From the NCBI RefSeq assembly GCF_000213055.1, contig NZ_CM001165.1, forward strand, positions 3,618,945 through 3,682,944: a stretch of DNA of 64,000 nucleotides, given 5' to 3'. Origin of the DNA: Streptomyces sp. Tu6071. GTDB lineage: Bacteria; Actinomycetota; Actinomycetes; Streptomycetales; Streptomycetaceae. The translations under genes and the position numbers were made by a program. The notes beneath the pieces were generated by a model, which saw only the letters and a program-made list of their open reading frames with translations, was not told where the DNA came from and did not search any database. Below, in pieces: positions 44,167 through 52,706 of the stretch (position 1 is the stretch's first letter; each line of letters opens with the position of its first letter).

Positions 44167-44823
44167 TCAGTCCCGCAGCCGCCCGCGCACGCACAGGAAG
44201 CCGAGGCCGACCGCGCACAGCACCCCCGGCACGACGGCGAGGAAGAGCCACGCGCCGGGCGCCGCGCCGTCCCCGGCATCGGCGAGCCGACCGGAGGGGG
44301 AGGCCGGCGCGGAGGCGCGTGTGCGCGCGGACGCGGGCTCGGGTGCGCGGTTCCCGCCGGGCCCCGGCAACCCGGCCCCCGTACCCGTCCTCCGGCCCGC
44401 TCCCGCCGCGACCGGCCGGTTCGTCACCTCGCACCGCACCGCGTCCCCCGCCGCCACCGTGACCTTCCCGTCGCCTGTCGGCAGCGGGCCCGCGCGGCCC
44501 GCGCAGTGCCACAGCGTGGAGGCGTACCCGGGGTGCCCGCCGTACTCGGTGAGCCGGTAGTCCCCCGCCGGAACGCGCGCCCCGGTCACCGCGCGGGAGC
44601 CGTGGGCCCCCTCGATCTCCACGGGCCCGCGCGCGGCCACCGTCCACTCCTCCGCCCGCGCCGCCCCGCCCGGCCCGCCCGGCCCGTCGAGGACGCGCTC
44701 GACGAGGGTGAGGGAGCCGGGCGCGGGCGACGGCGGGGCGGCCGGGGCGGCGGGCGCCGCGGGGCAGAGCGCGGCGAGGGCGAGGAGGGCGGTCGTGCTC
44801 GTACCGGCAAGACGGTGGCGCAT
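44167..44823 (-). CDS. Secreted surface protein with prealbumin-like domain and C-terminal anchor helix
   Basis: The 218-residue protein has a signal peptide (MRHRLAGTSTTALLALAALC), a SpaA/prealbumin-like beta domain (EWTVAARGPVEIEGAHGSRA, VPAGDYRLTEYGGHPGY, DAVRCEVTNRP), a Thr/Ala/Gly/Pro-rich stalk, and a C-terminal membrane helix with a basic tail (LCVRGRLRD). No LPxTG motif is visible. It would be displayed on the cell surface. It is convergent with the gene at 43714 and divergent from the membrane gene at 45154. Confidence 0.72.
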   Translation of the reverse strand: MRHRLAGTSTTALLALAALCPAAPAAPAAPPSPAPGSLTLVERVLDGPGGPGGAARAEEWTVAARGPVEIEGAHGSRAVTGARVPAGDYRLTEYGGHPGYASTLWHCAGRAGPLPTGDGKVTVAAGDAVRCEVTNRPVAAGAGRRTGTGAGLPGPGGNRAPEPASARTRASAPASPSGRLADAGDGAAPGAWLFLAVVPGVLCAVGLGFLCVRGRLRD

Positions 44824-45153
44824 GGGGGCATCCCGTCGGGGTCTGTCGGTTCGGGAGGGGGTGCGGGGGCGGTGCGGGGCGGTGCGGCCGGTTCGAGCGG
44901 CGATGCTGGGCGGTGCGGCCGGTTGAGGCGGCGGGGCGGGGGCGGCGGACGGCTCCGGCAGCAGATCATGCGGCAATCGCCCGATATGCCCATTGGCCCG
45001 CCCGGGGGCGTGTCCGGCCGCGTCCGCGCCGTGTTCCCGCTGCTCACCCGTACGCCCGTGGGACTGGCGCGCACGTGCGGGGGCGCGTTGCCTGGGTAGG
45101 TGCGGGACGTGCACGACGTAGGGATTCACGAGGGCTTTGCGGGAGGCGGCGCG
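44824..45153. other. Divergent spacer between surface-protein and membrane-protein genes
   Basis: These 330 bp hold no gene I can support. They include a GGTGCGGCCGGTT duplication (around 44877-44890 and 44911-44924) and a less GC-rich stretch (44960-44995) likely to contain promoter material for the + strand gene. Confidence 0.45.
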
Positions 45154-46065
45154 GTGGTGGAGGGCGAGGCGCGGGTACGGGGGCGCGGGCGCGGTGCGGG
45201 GCACGTGGTGCGGGCCGTGCTCGCCGTGGTGCTCGCCGTGGTGGCCTGTGTGTGCGTACCGGCCGGGGCGCTCTCCGTGTGGGCGAAGTACGAGATCGGG
45301 GACACGGACACCTTCGTGGAGGCCGTCTCGCCGCTCGCGTCGAACCGGGACGTGCGCGAGGCGGTCGCCGACGCGGTGACGGACGGGGTCATGCGGCAGG
45401 TCGATCTCGGTCCGCTCCAGGACCAGGGGCGGGAGTTCGTGCGCGAGGCGGCGGTGTCCTTCACGGGCTCGCCCGCCTTCCGCGACGCGTGGGACGCGGC
45501 GGCGCGGGGCGCGCACACGGCGGTGCTCGACGCGCTGAGCGACCGCGAGTCGGGCGGGGACATCCGTATCGACCTGGGCCCGGTCACCAAGCAGGTCAAG
45601 CAGCAGCTGATCGACAACCACGTCCCGTACGCGGACCGCATCCCGGACACGGACACGTCGATCACGTTCGTCGAGTCCCGCGAGCTGGGCACGGCCCGGA
45701 AGGTGTTCCACGCCTTCGAGACGGCGGGGCCGTGGCCCGCGATCGCCGCGTTCGTCCTCGGCGGGGCCTCGATCGCGCTCGCCCACCGCAGGCTCCGCGC
45801 GCTCTCGTTCCTGGCCTTCGGGGTCGCCCTCGCGGGTGTCGTCCTGCGCCTGGCGCTGATGGCGGGCCGCGACCAGACCCTCGGCAGCATCCCGTCCGGC
45901 TTCTCGCGCCCGGCGGCGGGCGCGGGGTACGACGCGCTGACCCACGCCCTGACGACGGCCTCGTGGTGGCTGGTGGGGGTCGGTTGCGCGGTGGGCGTGG
46001 CGGGAGCGGTGGGCCTGCTCATCCCCCGGTTCCGCGGTACGCGGTCGTCCCGCAGGGCCGGATAG
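45154..46065 (+). CDS. Membrane protein with large extracytoplasmic domain
   Basis: The 303-residue protein has an N-terminal membrane helix, a roughly 130-residue extracytoplasmic part (KYEIGDTDTFVEAVSPLASN, REFVREAAVSFTGSPAFRD, KQVKQQLIDNHVPYADRI), then three C-terminal helices. I do not recognise a named family, although similar membrane proteins are common in Streptomyces. GTG 45154 follows GGAGG at 45142-45146; an earlier GTG at 45100 is also possible. Confidence 0.7.
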   Translation: MVEGEARVRGRGRGAGHVVRAVLAVVLAVVACVCVPAGALSVWAKYEIGDTDTFVEAVSPLASNRDVREAVADAVTDGVMRQVDLGPLQDQGREFVREAAVSFTGSPAFRDAWDAAARGAHTAVLDALSDRESGGDIRIDLGPVTKQVKQQLIDNHVPYADRIPDTDTSITFVESRELGTARKVFHAFETAGPWPAIAAFVLGGASIALAHRRLRALSFLAFGVALAGVVLRLALMAGRDQTLGSIPSGFSRPAAGAGYDALTHALTTASWWLVGVGCAVGVAGAVGLLIPRFRGTRSSRRAG

Positions 46066-46223
46066 CGCCGGGGGCGCGGCCCGCGTGCACCCGTACGGGT
46101 GACTTCGCCCATCCCCCGCCCCTCCCGCTCCGGACCTTTCACGAGGCCGTCCCCCAGGCGGCCTCACCCCGTGACGGCGCCGCGATCGGCGCGGACCGCG
46201 CGGGTCAGGAACGGAGCACCCTC

Positions 46224-46514
46224 ATGCGACGCATGATCAGGACCGCGAGCCTCGCCCTCGCCGCCGGCGCGGCCATCGTCGGAGCCGCCGGGGCCGCCTC
46301 GGCCGACGCGGGCGCGCAGGGCCTCGCGGCCGGCTCCCCGGGCGTCCTCTCGGGCAACCTGGTCCAGGTGCCGGTCCACGTCCCCGTGAACGCCTGCGGC
46401 AACACGGTCAACGTCATCGGCCTCCTCAACCCGGCCTTCGGCAACACCTGCGTGAACGCCGACGTCCCGAGCCACCACGGCAACCACGGCGGCTGGAACC
46501 ACCAGGGCTGGTGA
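46224..46514 (+). CDS. Chaplin (short-type hydrophobic surface amyloid)
   Basis: Chaplins are secreted, self-assembling proteins that coat aerial hyphae. The 96-residue protein has a signal peptide cleaved near ASA-DAG (residue 27) and one chaplin domain (36-78) with GSPGVLSGNLVQVPVHVPV, Cys58 and Cys76 for the disulfide, and GLLNPAFGNTCVN. The His/Asn/Gly/Trp-rich tail (HHGNHGGWNHQGW) after the core is unusual for short chaplins. ATG 46224 follows GGAG. No sortase signal is present. Confidence 0.93.
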   Translation: MRRMIRTASLALAAGAAIVGAAGAASADAGAQGLAAGSPGVLSGNLVQVPVHVPVNACGNTVNVIGLLNPAFGNTCVNADVPSHHGNHGGWNHQGW

Positions 46515-46520
46515 CCCTCG

Positions 46521-46556
46521 CCCGCGAGGTGAGCGCGTGCCCGCCCACCTCGCGGG
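46521..46556. terminator. Hairpin between chaplin and glxA-type gene
   Basis: A perfect 11-bp stem (46521-46531 with 46546-46556) begins 6 bp after the chaplin stop, between convergent genes. Confidence 0.75.
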
Positions 46557-46665
46557 ACCCCTCCCAGGGACCCGCCTCACGGGCCACCCCTCCCACGAAC
46601 CGCCCCACGGGCCACCCCGCCCAGGGACTGGCCCCACGGGACCCCCCGGACCCGCCCCCGACGCC

Positions 46666-47625
46666 TTACGCCGCCCCCACCCCGCCGAACGCCCGCCGGT
46701 ACCCCTGCGGGCTGACCCCCGTCGTCCGCTTGAACCGCTCCCGGAACGCCCCGGCGGAGCCGAATCCGACCTGCCCCGCGATCCGCTCCACCGAGTACCC
46801 GGTCGTCTCCAGCAGGTGCTGCCCCCGCCGCACCCGCGCCCGGTGCAGCCACCGCAGCGGTGTCGTCCCCGTCTGCTCCTTGAAGTGCCGGATCAGCGTC
46901 CGCGTGCTCGTCCCCGCCTGCCGCGCCATCCGCTCCACGGTCACCTCCTCGTCGAGGTGCGCCTCCAGCCACGCGAGCAGCGGTTCCAGCTCGGCGCCCC
47001 GGGGCGTCGCGGGCCACGGCGCCACGATGAACTGCGCCTGCCCGCCCTCTCGTTCGAGCGGCATCACGGAGAGCCGCGCCGCGTCGGCCGCGACGGCGGA
47101 CCCGTAGTCCCGCCGGACGAGGTGCAGGCAGAGGTCGAGCCCGGCGGCGGCCCCCGCCGAGGTCAGGAACTGCCCGTTGTCGACGTGGAGGACGTCGGGA
47201 TCGACCTCGACGGCCGGGTACGTCTCGGCGAGCAGCGCCGCCGCGGCCCAGTGCGTCGTGGCGCGCAGCCCGTCGAGCAGCCCGGTCGCGGCGAGCGGGA
47301 AGGCGCCCGTGCAGATCGACGCGATACGGGTCCCGCGCGCGGCCACCTCGCGCAGCGCCTCCCGGACGGGAGCGGGCAGCGGGGCGAGCGGCGTCGCGGT
47401 CCCCGGCACGACGACGGTGTCCGCGGTGCGGAGCGCGTCGAGCCCGTACGGGGCGCGCAGCGTGAAGGCCCCGGTGGCCACCTCCTCGCCGGGCGAGAGG
47501 GCACAGACCACGACCCGGTACGCGTCCCGCCCGTCCGGCAGCCGCGTCCGCCCGAAGGTCTCGATGGGGACCGACAGGTCGAAGGGGATGACGTGGTCGA
47601 GGGCGAGGACGGCGACGGTGTGCAT
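46666..47625 (-). CDS. GlxA-family regulator (DJ-1/PfpI plus AraC domains)
   Basis: The 319-residue protein joins an N-terminal class I amidotransferase-like sensor (MHTVAVLALDHVIPFDLSV, TVVVPGTATP, SICTGAFPLAATGLLDG with the conserved Cys) to an AraC-type double HTH (MARQAGTSTRTLIRHFKEQ, ERIAGQVGFGSAGAFRERF). Regulators of this family often control nearby catabolic or stress genes. ATG 47625 is fixed by the MHTVAV start. It is divergent from the membrane gene at 47803. Confidence 0.93.
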   Translation of the reverse strand: MHTVAVLALDHVIPFDLSVPIETFGRTRLPDGRDAYRVVVCALSPGEEVATGAFTLRAPYGLDALRTADTVVVPGTATPLAPLPAPVREALREVAARGTRIASICTGAFPLAATGLLDGLRATTHWAAAALLAETYPAVEVDPDVLHVDNGQFLTSAGAAAGLDLCLHLVRRDYGSAVAADAARLSVMPLEREGGQAQFIVAPWPATPRGAELEPLLAWLEAHLDEEVTVERMARQAGTSTRTLIRHFKEQTGTTPLRWLHRARVRRGQHLLETTGYSVERIAGQVGFGSAGAFRERFKRTTGVSPQGYRRAFGGVGAA

Positions 47626-47727
47626 GGCACGAACGTACTGCGCCGCGCCCACCGCCATCCCGCAGCCCAGCGTCCACGAGCCGTGATTCCCGCAGCTCGG
47701 AGGGCTTACGGGGCCCCTCGTCCCCGC

Positions 47728-47764
47728 GTGGCGGAAAGTCGGCGAAGGGTGTCACTTTTGCCAC
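47728..47764. promoter_or_regulatory. Inverted repeat in glxA-type divergent spacer
   Basis: GTGGCGGAAAGT (47728-47739) and ACTTTTGCCAC (47754-47764) form an imperfect inverted repeat with one gap. It lies between the divergent GlxA-type and 47803 genes and could be the regulator's own operator. Confidence 0.4.
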
Positions 47765-47802
47765 TGGGGGCGGGCGGCGCTCCCCCGTAGCGTCACTGTC
47801 CC

Positions 47803-48234
47803 GTGAAGACCTTTCTCCTCTCCCTGCACGTCGTCGCGGCGATCCTGGCGGTGGGCCCGGTGGCGGTCGCGGCGAGCATGTTCCCCGCGTTCCAGCGCCG
47901 CGAGGCGGGCTCGCCGGGCCCCGCGCTCCTCCACCGCATTTGCCGCGTCTACGCCGCCGTGTCCCTCGCCGTACCGGTCCTCGGCTTCGCGACGGGCGCG
48001 ACGATGGGGGTGCTCGGCGATCCGTGGGTGGGGGCGTCGATCGCGCTGACGGCGCTGGCCGCCGTCCTCCTCGTCCTGGCCGTCCTGCCGGGGCAGGAGT
48101 ACGCGCTGACCGGGGAGGGCCCGGCGACGGGGGCGTGGGCGGCGCCGCGCCTCGGCATGCTCACGGGCGTCTTCAACCTGCTGTGGGTCGCGGTGACGGT
48201 CCTGATGATCGCGCGCCCGGGTTCGAGCGCCTGA
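47803..48234 (+). CDS. DUF2269-like integral membrane protein
   Basis: The 143-residue product has four hydrophobic segments and starts KTFLLSLHVVAAILAVGPVAVAASMFPAFQRREAG, the pattern seen in DUF2269-type membrane proteins. Function unknown. GTG 47803 is the start. It is divergent from the GlxA-type gene and separated from the GNAT gene by 44 bp, so those two may be cotranscribed. Confidence 0.7.
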   Translation: MKTFLLSLHVVAAILAVGPVAVAASMFPAFQRREAGSPGPALLHRICRVYAAVSLAVPVLGFATGATMGVLGDPWVGASIALTALAAVLLVLAVLPGQEYALTGEGPATGAWAAPRLGMLTGVFNLLWVAVTVLMIARPGSSA

Positions 48235-48278
48235 GAAACCGGGTGCGCGCACCGCGCCGGGCGCGGAACGATGCCCCC

Positions 48279-48869
48279 ATGCCTCGACTCACCCCGCTGA
48301 CCCTGCCCCCCGGCACCCTCTCCGGCCACCCGCAGCCGGTCCTCCCCGTCGTGGGGACGGAGGCGGTGCTGCGGCCGTGGCAGGAGGGGGACGCGGAGGC
48401 GGTACGGGCGGCGTACGACGATCCGGCGATCCAGTACTGGCACGCGCGCCGGGCCGACACGGCGGCGGAGGCGGCGGAGTGGATCGCGGAGTGGCGGGAC
48501 GCGTGGCACACGGAGTCCCGGGCCGAGTGGGCGATCGCCTCCGGCGGCACCCTGCTGGGCCGCTGCGGCCTCCACCGGATCGAGGCGCTCGACGGCGAGG
48601 GCGAGGTCGCCTACTGGACGGTCCCCGCCGCGCGCGGCAAGGGCCTCGCCCCGCGCGCCGTGCGGACCCTCACGGACTGGGCCTTCGCGCGCGGCTTCGC
48701 CCGCCTCGTCCTCCAGCACTCCACCGGCAACACCGCCTCGTGCCGCGTCGCGACGAAGGCGGGCTACCCCCTCGAAGCGACCCGCTCCGCGGCGGCCCGC
48801 CACACGGACGGCTGGCACGACATGCACGCCCACGTCTCGCTCAACCCCCGTACGGAACGGGTGGGATGA
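48279..48869 (+). CDS. GNAT-family (RimJ/RimL-like) N-acetyltransferase
   Basis: The 196-residue protein has the Acetyltransf_3 pattern: LRPWQEGDAEAVRAAYDDP, WAIASGGTLLGRCGLHRI, VAYWTVPAARGKGLAPRAVR (the R-G-K-G-L-A acetyl-CoA loop) and VLQHSTGNTASCRVATKAGY. It would acetylate a protein N-terminus or small amine. ATG 48279 is the start; the stop abuts a strong hairpin. Confidence 0.92.
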   Translation: MPRLTPLTLPPGTLSGHPQPVLPVVGTEAVLRPWQEGDAEAVRAAYDDPAIQYWHARRADTAAEAAEWIAEWRDAWHTESRAEWAIASGGTLLGRCGLHRIEALDGEGEVAYWTVPAARGKGLAPRAVRTLTDWAFARGFARLVLQHSTGNTASCRVATKAGYPLEATRSAAARHTDGWHDMHAHVSLNPRTERVG

Positions 48870-48934
48870 CCCGCCCGCCCCGGTGACCCCCAGGGCGAGG
48901 GGCGTCAGCCCTGGGGGCCGCCGGGGCGGGCGGG
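48870..48934. terminator. Two-tier hairpin terminator
   Basis: A 14-bp outer stem (48870-48883 with 48921-48934), a 3-base internal loop on each side and a 10-bp inner stem (48887-48896 with 48908-48917) make an exceptionally stable fold. It begins on the base after the GNAT stop, between convergent genes. Confidence 0.9.
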
Positions 48935-49005
48935 ACGGGCGCAACGGGGGCCGGGCGGGGGCGCGGAACATACCGTGCGCGCGGGACGGGCACGCCGCGG
49001 TGTGG

Positions 49006-49113
49006 GCGGGCGAGCACGCCCCGGCGCGGGCCGGGCGAACAGCCCCAGCGCGGACCGGGCGAACACGCCGCGCCATGAGCCGGGCGAACACGCCGCGCCA
49101 TCAGCCGGGCGAG
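49006..49113. repeat. Four-copy 24-25-bp minisatellite
   Basis: Units starting with (G)CCGGGCGA lie at about 49006, 49030, 49055 and 49080, with a partial fifth at 49105. The third and fourth differ at two bases. They lie between the GNAT terminator and the end of the oxidoreductase gene. Confidence 0.85.
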
Positions 49114-49142
49114 CGGGACCGCCCCCGCCGTCCGCGCGCGGC

Positions 49143-50150
49143 TCAGCCCTCGCTCCCCCGTACCACCGCGCTCACCCGTGCCTCCGACTCCGGCGAGAAC
49201 ACCTCGCGGGCGCGGTGGGCCGTCAGCGCCCGCTCCGTGTCGGCCTCGACCAGTTCCATGTTGAGCTGGGCCGCCGCGAGGACGCCCGCCGCCGCCGAGG
49301 CCCCGACCTGAGCCGAGAGGTCGCTCGCGTTGCCCGCGATCCACAGGCCCGGGACCTCGGTGCGGCCGGTGGGCTCGGCGGGGAGGTGGGTGCCCATGCC
49401 GGAGGGGTGCGGTACGGGGGCGAGACCGAGGCCGGTGAGGAAGCCGGCGCGGGCTTCCATACGGGTCGCGACCGCGAGCGCCTGGCGCGGAACGAACGTT
49501 CTGTCCGCCATCCGTACGCCGCTCAGCCGCCCCTCCGCGTCGCTCTCGACGCCCGCGACCTCTCCCGGCACGACGCGGATGCCGCGCGCGGCGATCCACT
49601 CGTCCTCGGGCACCGGCTGACGGTCCGGGAAGTAGACGAGGTCGTCGGTCCACTGCCGGAAGAGCTTCACCTGGTGCAGCGACATCGGCCCCGTGCCGAG
49701 CACGCCGATCGCCCGCTCGCGCACCTCCCAGCCGTGGCAGTACGGGCAGTGCACGACGTCCCCGCCCCAGTGCTCCCGCAGCCCCGGCACCTCCGGCAGG
49801 CCGTCGACGAGCCCGCTCGCGACGAGCACGGCGCGCGCCCGGACGGTCGTCCCGTCCGCGCACGCCACCGCGAACCCCTCACGGTCCCGCGTCACGTCCA
49901 GCACCTCGCCCGCGACGACCTCGCCCCCGTACCCGCGCACCTCCGCGCGCCCGCGCCGCAGCAGCTCGGTGGGCTTGATGCCCTCCAGCCCGAGCACCCC
50001 GTGCGCGCCCTCGGCGGGCGCGTTGCGCGGCTCGCCGGCGTCCACGACGAGCACGGAGCGCCGCGCCCGCGCCAGCGTGAGCGCCCCACCGAGCCCGGCG
50101 GGCCCACCGCCCACGACCACGACGTCGTACCGCTCCCGTACCCCGGTCAT
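49143..50150 (-). CDS. Thioredoxin-reductase-like FAD/NAD(P) oxidoreductase
   Basis: The 335-residue protein has the FAD motif VVVGGGPAGLGGAL (11-24), the redox-active CPYC (135-138) in DVVHCPYCHGWEV, an NADPH region VLGTGPMSLHQ and a C-terminal FAD segment LWIAGNASD. It belongs with CxxC-containing thioredoxin-reductase-like enzymes such as those acting on holothin-type or other dithiols. No partner thioredoxin is adjacent. ATG 50150 fits the conserved N-terminus. Confidence 0.88.
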   Translation of the reverse strand: MTGVRERYDVVVVGGGPAGLGGALTLARARRSVLVVDAGEPRNAPAEGAHGVLGLEGIKPTELLRRGRAEVRGYGGEVVAGEVLDVTRDREGFAVACADGTTVRARAVLVASGLVDGLPEVPGLREHWGGDVVHCPYCHGWEVRERAIGVLGTGPMSLHQVKLFRQWTDDLVYFPDRQPVPEDEWIAARGIRVVPGEVAGVESDAEGRLSGVRMADRTFVPRQALAVATRMEARAGFLTGLGLAPVPHPSGMGTHLPAEPTGRTEVPGLWIAGNASDLSAQVGASAAAGVLAAAQLNMELVEADTERALTAHRAREVFSPESEARVSAVVRGSEG

Positions 50151-50307
50151 CACGACCACCGCCTCTCATTGCCTTGCCGCCACCGTGCGGCAGCCTCGGC
50201 GCGAGAGGCAAACATGTTTGCCGCCCCGGCAAAGGAGCGGGACCCGCGTCCCGCGCCGGGGCGGCGGGCGGGCGCGCCGGATCAGTCCTTCGCCCCGCCC
50301 CCGCTCC

Positions 50308-51075
50308 TTACGCGTACGGGTCGAAGGGGATGCCCGCCGGCAGCGCCTTCTGGAGGTGGCTCGCGAAGGTGTCGTCGCGGATGCCGAGGAGGGCCGAGCC
50401 GAAGTCGGCGGCGGTCAGCTTCTCGCGGATGCCGGACGGGTAGCCGTCCCAGCCGACGACGGGCGGGCGCTGCCACGTGCCCTTGTGGTTCTCGGGCGGC
50501 TCGTCGCCGCCGTTGTTCTTGGCGGCGCGGAAGCAGTGCGTGCTGATGCCGTCCTTGTGGTAGACGACCTTGGCGTGGGTGCCGTCGAAGGGGAGGCTGT
50601 CGGCGGCGTGGACGGCGAAGCCGCCGTGCTGCGAGGTCGACACGTACGCGACGCGGTCCTCGTGCACCCACACCACGTTGTGCTCCCAGTCGTGCCGGTG
50701 GCCCGCGCTGCCCGGCCCGAGCGCGGCCTGGTCCTTCTCGAAGTACGAGGCGTAGACGATGGCGCACCAGTCGTTGTCGCACTTCGTGCGGGCGTAGACG
50801 TTGACGTTGTCCAGGTCGGAGGCGTCCCTGCACTGGCCGTTGACGTCGCCGCCGAGCTTCAGCCCGCCGTTGAGCGTGCCGTCCGGGCCGATCGCGGTGC
50901 TGGCGTAGCAGCCGTCCTTGTCGTAGTCGTAGGCCGGTTCGTACGTCTTCTCCAGGGCGCTCGCGTTCTCGGGCAGCGCGCCGGGCGGATCGGCGAGCGC
51001 GGTACCGGCGGCTGCGAGGACGGTGACGGCGCTGAGCGCGGCGAGGGTGGCGAGGCGTCTCGTGAGGTGGGGCAC
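50308..51075 (-). CDS. NPP1/NLP-family secreted protein (necrosis-inducing-like)
   Basis: The 255-residue protein has a signal peptide (MPHLTRRLATLAALSAVTVL, cleavage near ALA-DPP), the cysteine pattern of NLPs (C82, C99, C104) and the hallmark heptapeptide GHRHDWE (125-131) followed by HNVVWV. NLPs bind plant sphingolipids and lyse dicot membranes. GTG 51075 is the start. The gene looks complete and monocistronic. Confidence 0.93.
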   Translation of the reverse strand: MPHLTRRLATLAALSAVTVLAAAGTALADPPGALPENASALEKTYEPAYDYDKDGCYASTAIGPDGTLNGGLKLGGDVNGQCRDASDLDNVNVYARTKCDNDWCAIVYASYFEKDQAALGPGSAGHRHDWEHNVVWVHEDRVAYVSTSQHGGFAVHAADSLPFDGTHAKVVYHKDGISTHCFRAAKNNGGDEPPENHKGTWQRPPVVGWDGYPSGIREKLTAADFGSALLGIRDDTFASHLQKALPAGIPFDPYA

Positions 51076-51444
51076 GCGATTCTCCCTTGGACGAGCAGAA
51101 GTGTGGGGTCTGCAAGGGGAGTTATTCACACGCGGACGGCGTCGCAACCACCGTGCGGGGACCGGCACATGACGGCCGGGCAACCGGTCGGGGCCCGCGC
51201 CGGAACGTCCCGGGCGCCCCACGCCGCACTTCGCTCTCTCCCACGGCGTACGGCCCCGGCGGCCACCGGTTTTTCAGCATGGAGGAAGAGGCCGTCAGGG
51301 TTTTTCCGGAGCAGCCTTCTGTACGGGATGCGCCGACCGGCTCGTGCCTCGGCACGAGACGAAGTCCCTTTCTCACAAACCGCGTTCCTCCACGCCCTCC
51401 GAGTGCGGCGGTGCGGTGGGGGGACACCAGGGAAGGAACCTCCT
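51076..51444. other. Divergent spacer between NLP and DUF6008-like genes
   Basis: These 369 bp carry no gene I can support. Less GC-rich patches (51120-51140 and 51275-51310) may contain the two divergent promoters. I found no strong palindrome or hairpin. Confidence 0.5.
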
Positions 51445-52365
51445 ATGGATCACTCAGGCATGCCGGGGATGCCCGGCATGGGACCCACCGTCTCGACGGT
51501 GGACACCCTGGGCGCCGTCCTCTTCATCGGCTGGACCGCCGCGATGTGGGCCGCCGTCGTCGTGCTGGCGGTCGGGAACCGGCGCGCGGTCCGGCCGTGG
51601 ATGTACAAGCTCGCCGTCGCGCTCATCGGCGTCGGCGTCGTGAGCCAGCTCGGGCATTTCCAGGAGCACGTCACGCAGGCCGGTTACTGGGTCGCCCACC
51701 CGTACGCCCCCGCGTGGATGACGCCGTGGGCCGAGAGCTTCTCGCGCGGCCTGGGCCAGGTCGACTCCAGCAAGCCCGCCCTCGGCATGGAGATCCTGCA
51801 TCTGACGGGGAACTTCATGTTCCTCGCCGGGCTCGTCGGCGTCGTGCAGATCACCCACCGGGTCACCGGAGAGCTGAAAGCGCGCAAGTGGGCCCGGATG
51901 GGCGTCTGGATGCAGGGCATCCACGGCCTCGAACACGTCGCCCTGACCCTCTCCGTGGCGTTCGGCGCGAGCCGGGCCATCGGCCTGTCCACGTGGTTCG
52001 GTGCCATCGAGCCCGGCCCGGCGCTGGTGACGTACCGGGTGTGGTGGCACTTCGTGGCCAACCTGGTCGGCACGTTCATCCTCGTGACCGCCGTCTACCA
52101 CCTCTGGAAGGAGAAGCGGAGGGTCAGGGAGAGCTACGGCCTCGTGGAGCCCGGGGACGTCGCGGCCACCGCGGACGTGTCCGAACCCCTCTCCCCGCAC
52201 GGGGAGGACGACCCCGCGCACGCGGATGACGACCTCTCGCGGGCCGACGCCTCCGCACACACGGAAGACGTGCTCGCGCACGCGGACGGCTCCCCGCACG
52301 GGGAAGAGGAGCCCTCGCACGCGGACGACCCCTCGCGCGTACTCGCACCGGCGAAGCACCTCTGA
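51445..52365 (+). CDS. DUF6008-like membrane protein with acidic His-rich tail
   Basis: The 306-residue protein has an N-terminal Met/Gly cluster (MDHSGMPGMPGMGP), then five or six membrane helices with regularly spaced His (QLGHFQEHV, EILHLTGNF, HGLEHVALT), suggesting a membrane metal or haem site, and an acidic tail of about 70 residues rich in HAD/HGE motifs (PHGEDDPAHADDDLSRADAS). The Met/His-rich ends recall copper-handling proteins. ATG 51445 follows GGAAGGA. Function unknown. Confidence 0.75.
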   Translation: MDHSGMPGMPGMGPTVSTVDTLGAVLFIGWTAAMWAAVVVLAVGNRRAVRPWMYKLAVALIGVGVVSQLGHFQEHVTQAGYWVAHPYAPAWMTPWAESFSRGLGQVDSSKPALGMEILHLTGNFMFLAGLVGVVQITHRVTGELKARKWARMGVWMQGIHGLEHVALTLSVAFGASRAIGLSTWFGAIEPGPALVTYRVWWHFVANLVGTFILVTAVYHLWKEKRRVRESYGLVEPGDVAATADVSEPLSPHGEDDPAHADDDLSRADASAHTEDVLAHADGSPHGEEEPSHADDPSRVLAPAKHL

Positions 52366-52706
52366 CGGTGCCCCGCCGCCCGTACGTCCCGTGCGGCTCC
52401 CGGGCCCCGCGCCCCGCGCCACAGGGCCGCGCCTCGCGCCACAGGCCGCGCGCCGTGCCGTAGGGCCACGCCCCGTGCCGTAGGGCCACGCCCCGTGCCG
52501 TAGGACCGCGCCCCGTGCCGTAGGCGCCCGGTCCGGGAGCCCACCGCTTCGATCCGAGAACCCGCGCTCCGACCAGCACCGCCCCGCCCTCGTCCCCGAA
52601 ACATGATCCGTTCATGGGCCGTTCATGGTGCAACCGGGATGGTGACCGCGCATCCGGCGTCCTACCCTGCACCCGTTCGTATCGGAACGGTCCGGGGGAC
52701 GGTTCG
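52366..52706. repeat. Six-copy 20-bp minisatellite and spacer
   Basis: Repeat units ending GCCGTAGG or GCCACAGG cover 52405-52524 (unit starts about 52405, 52426, 52446, 52465, 52485 and 52505; the two at 52465 and 52485 are identical). The rest of this 341-bp spacer shows no gene. Confidence 0.8.
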
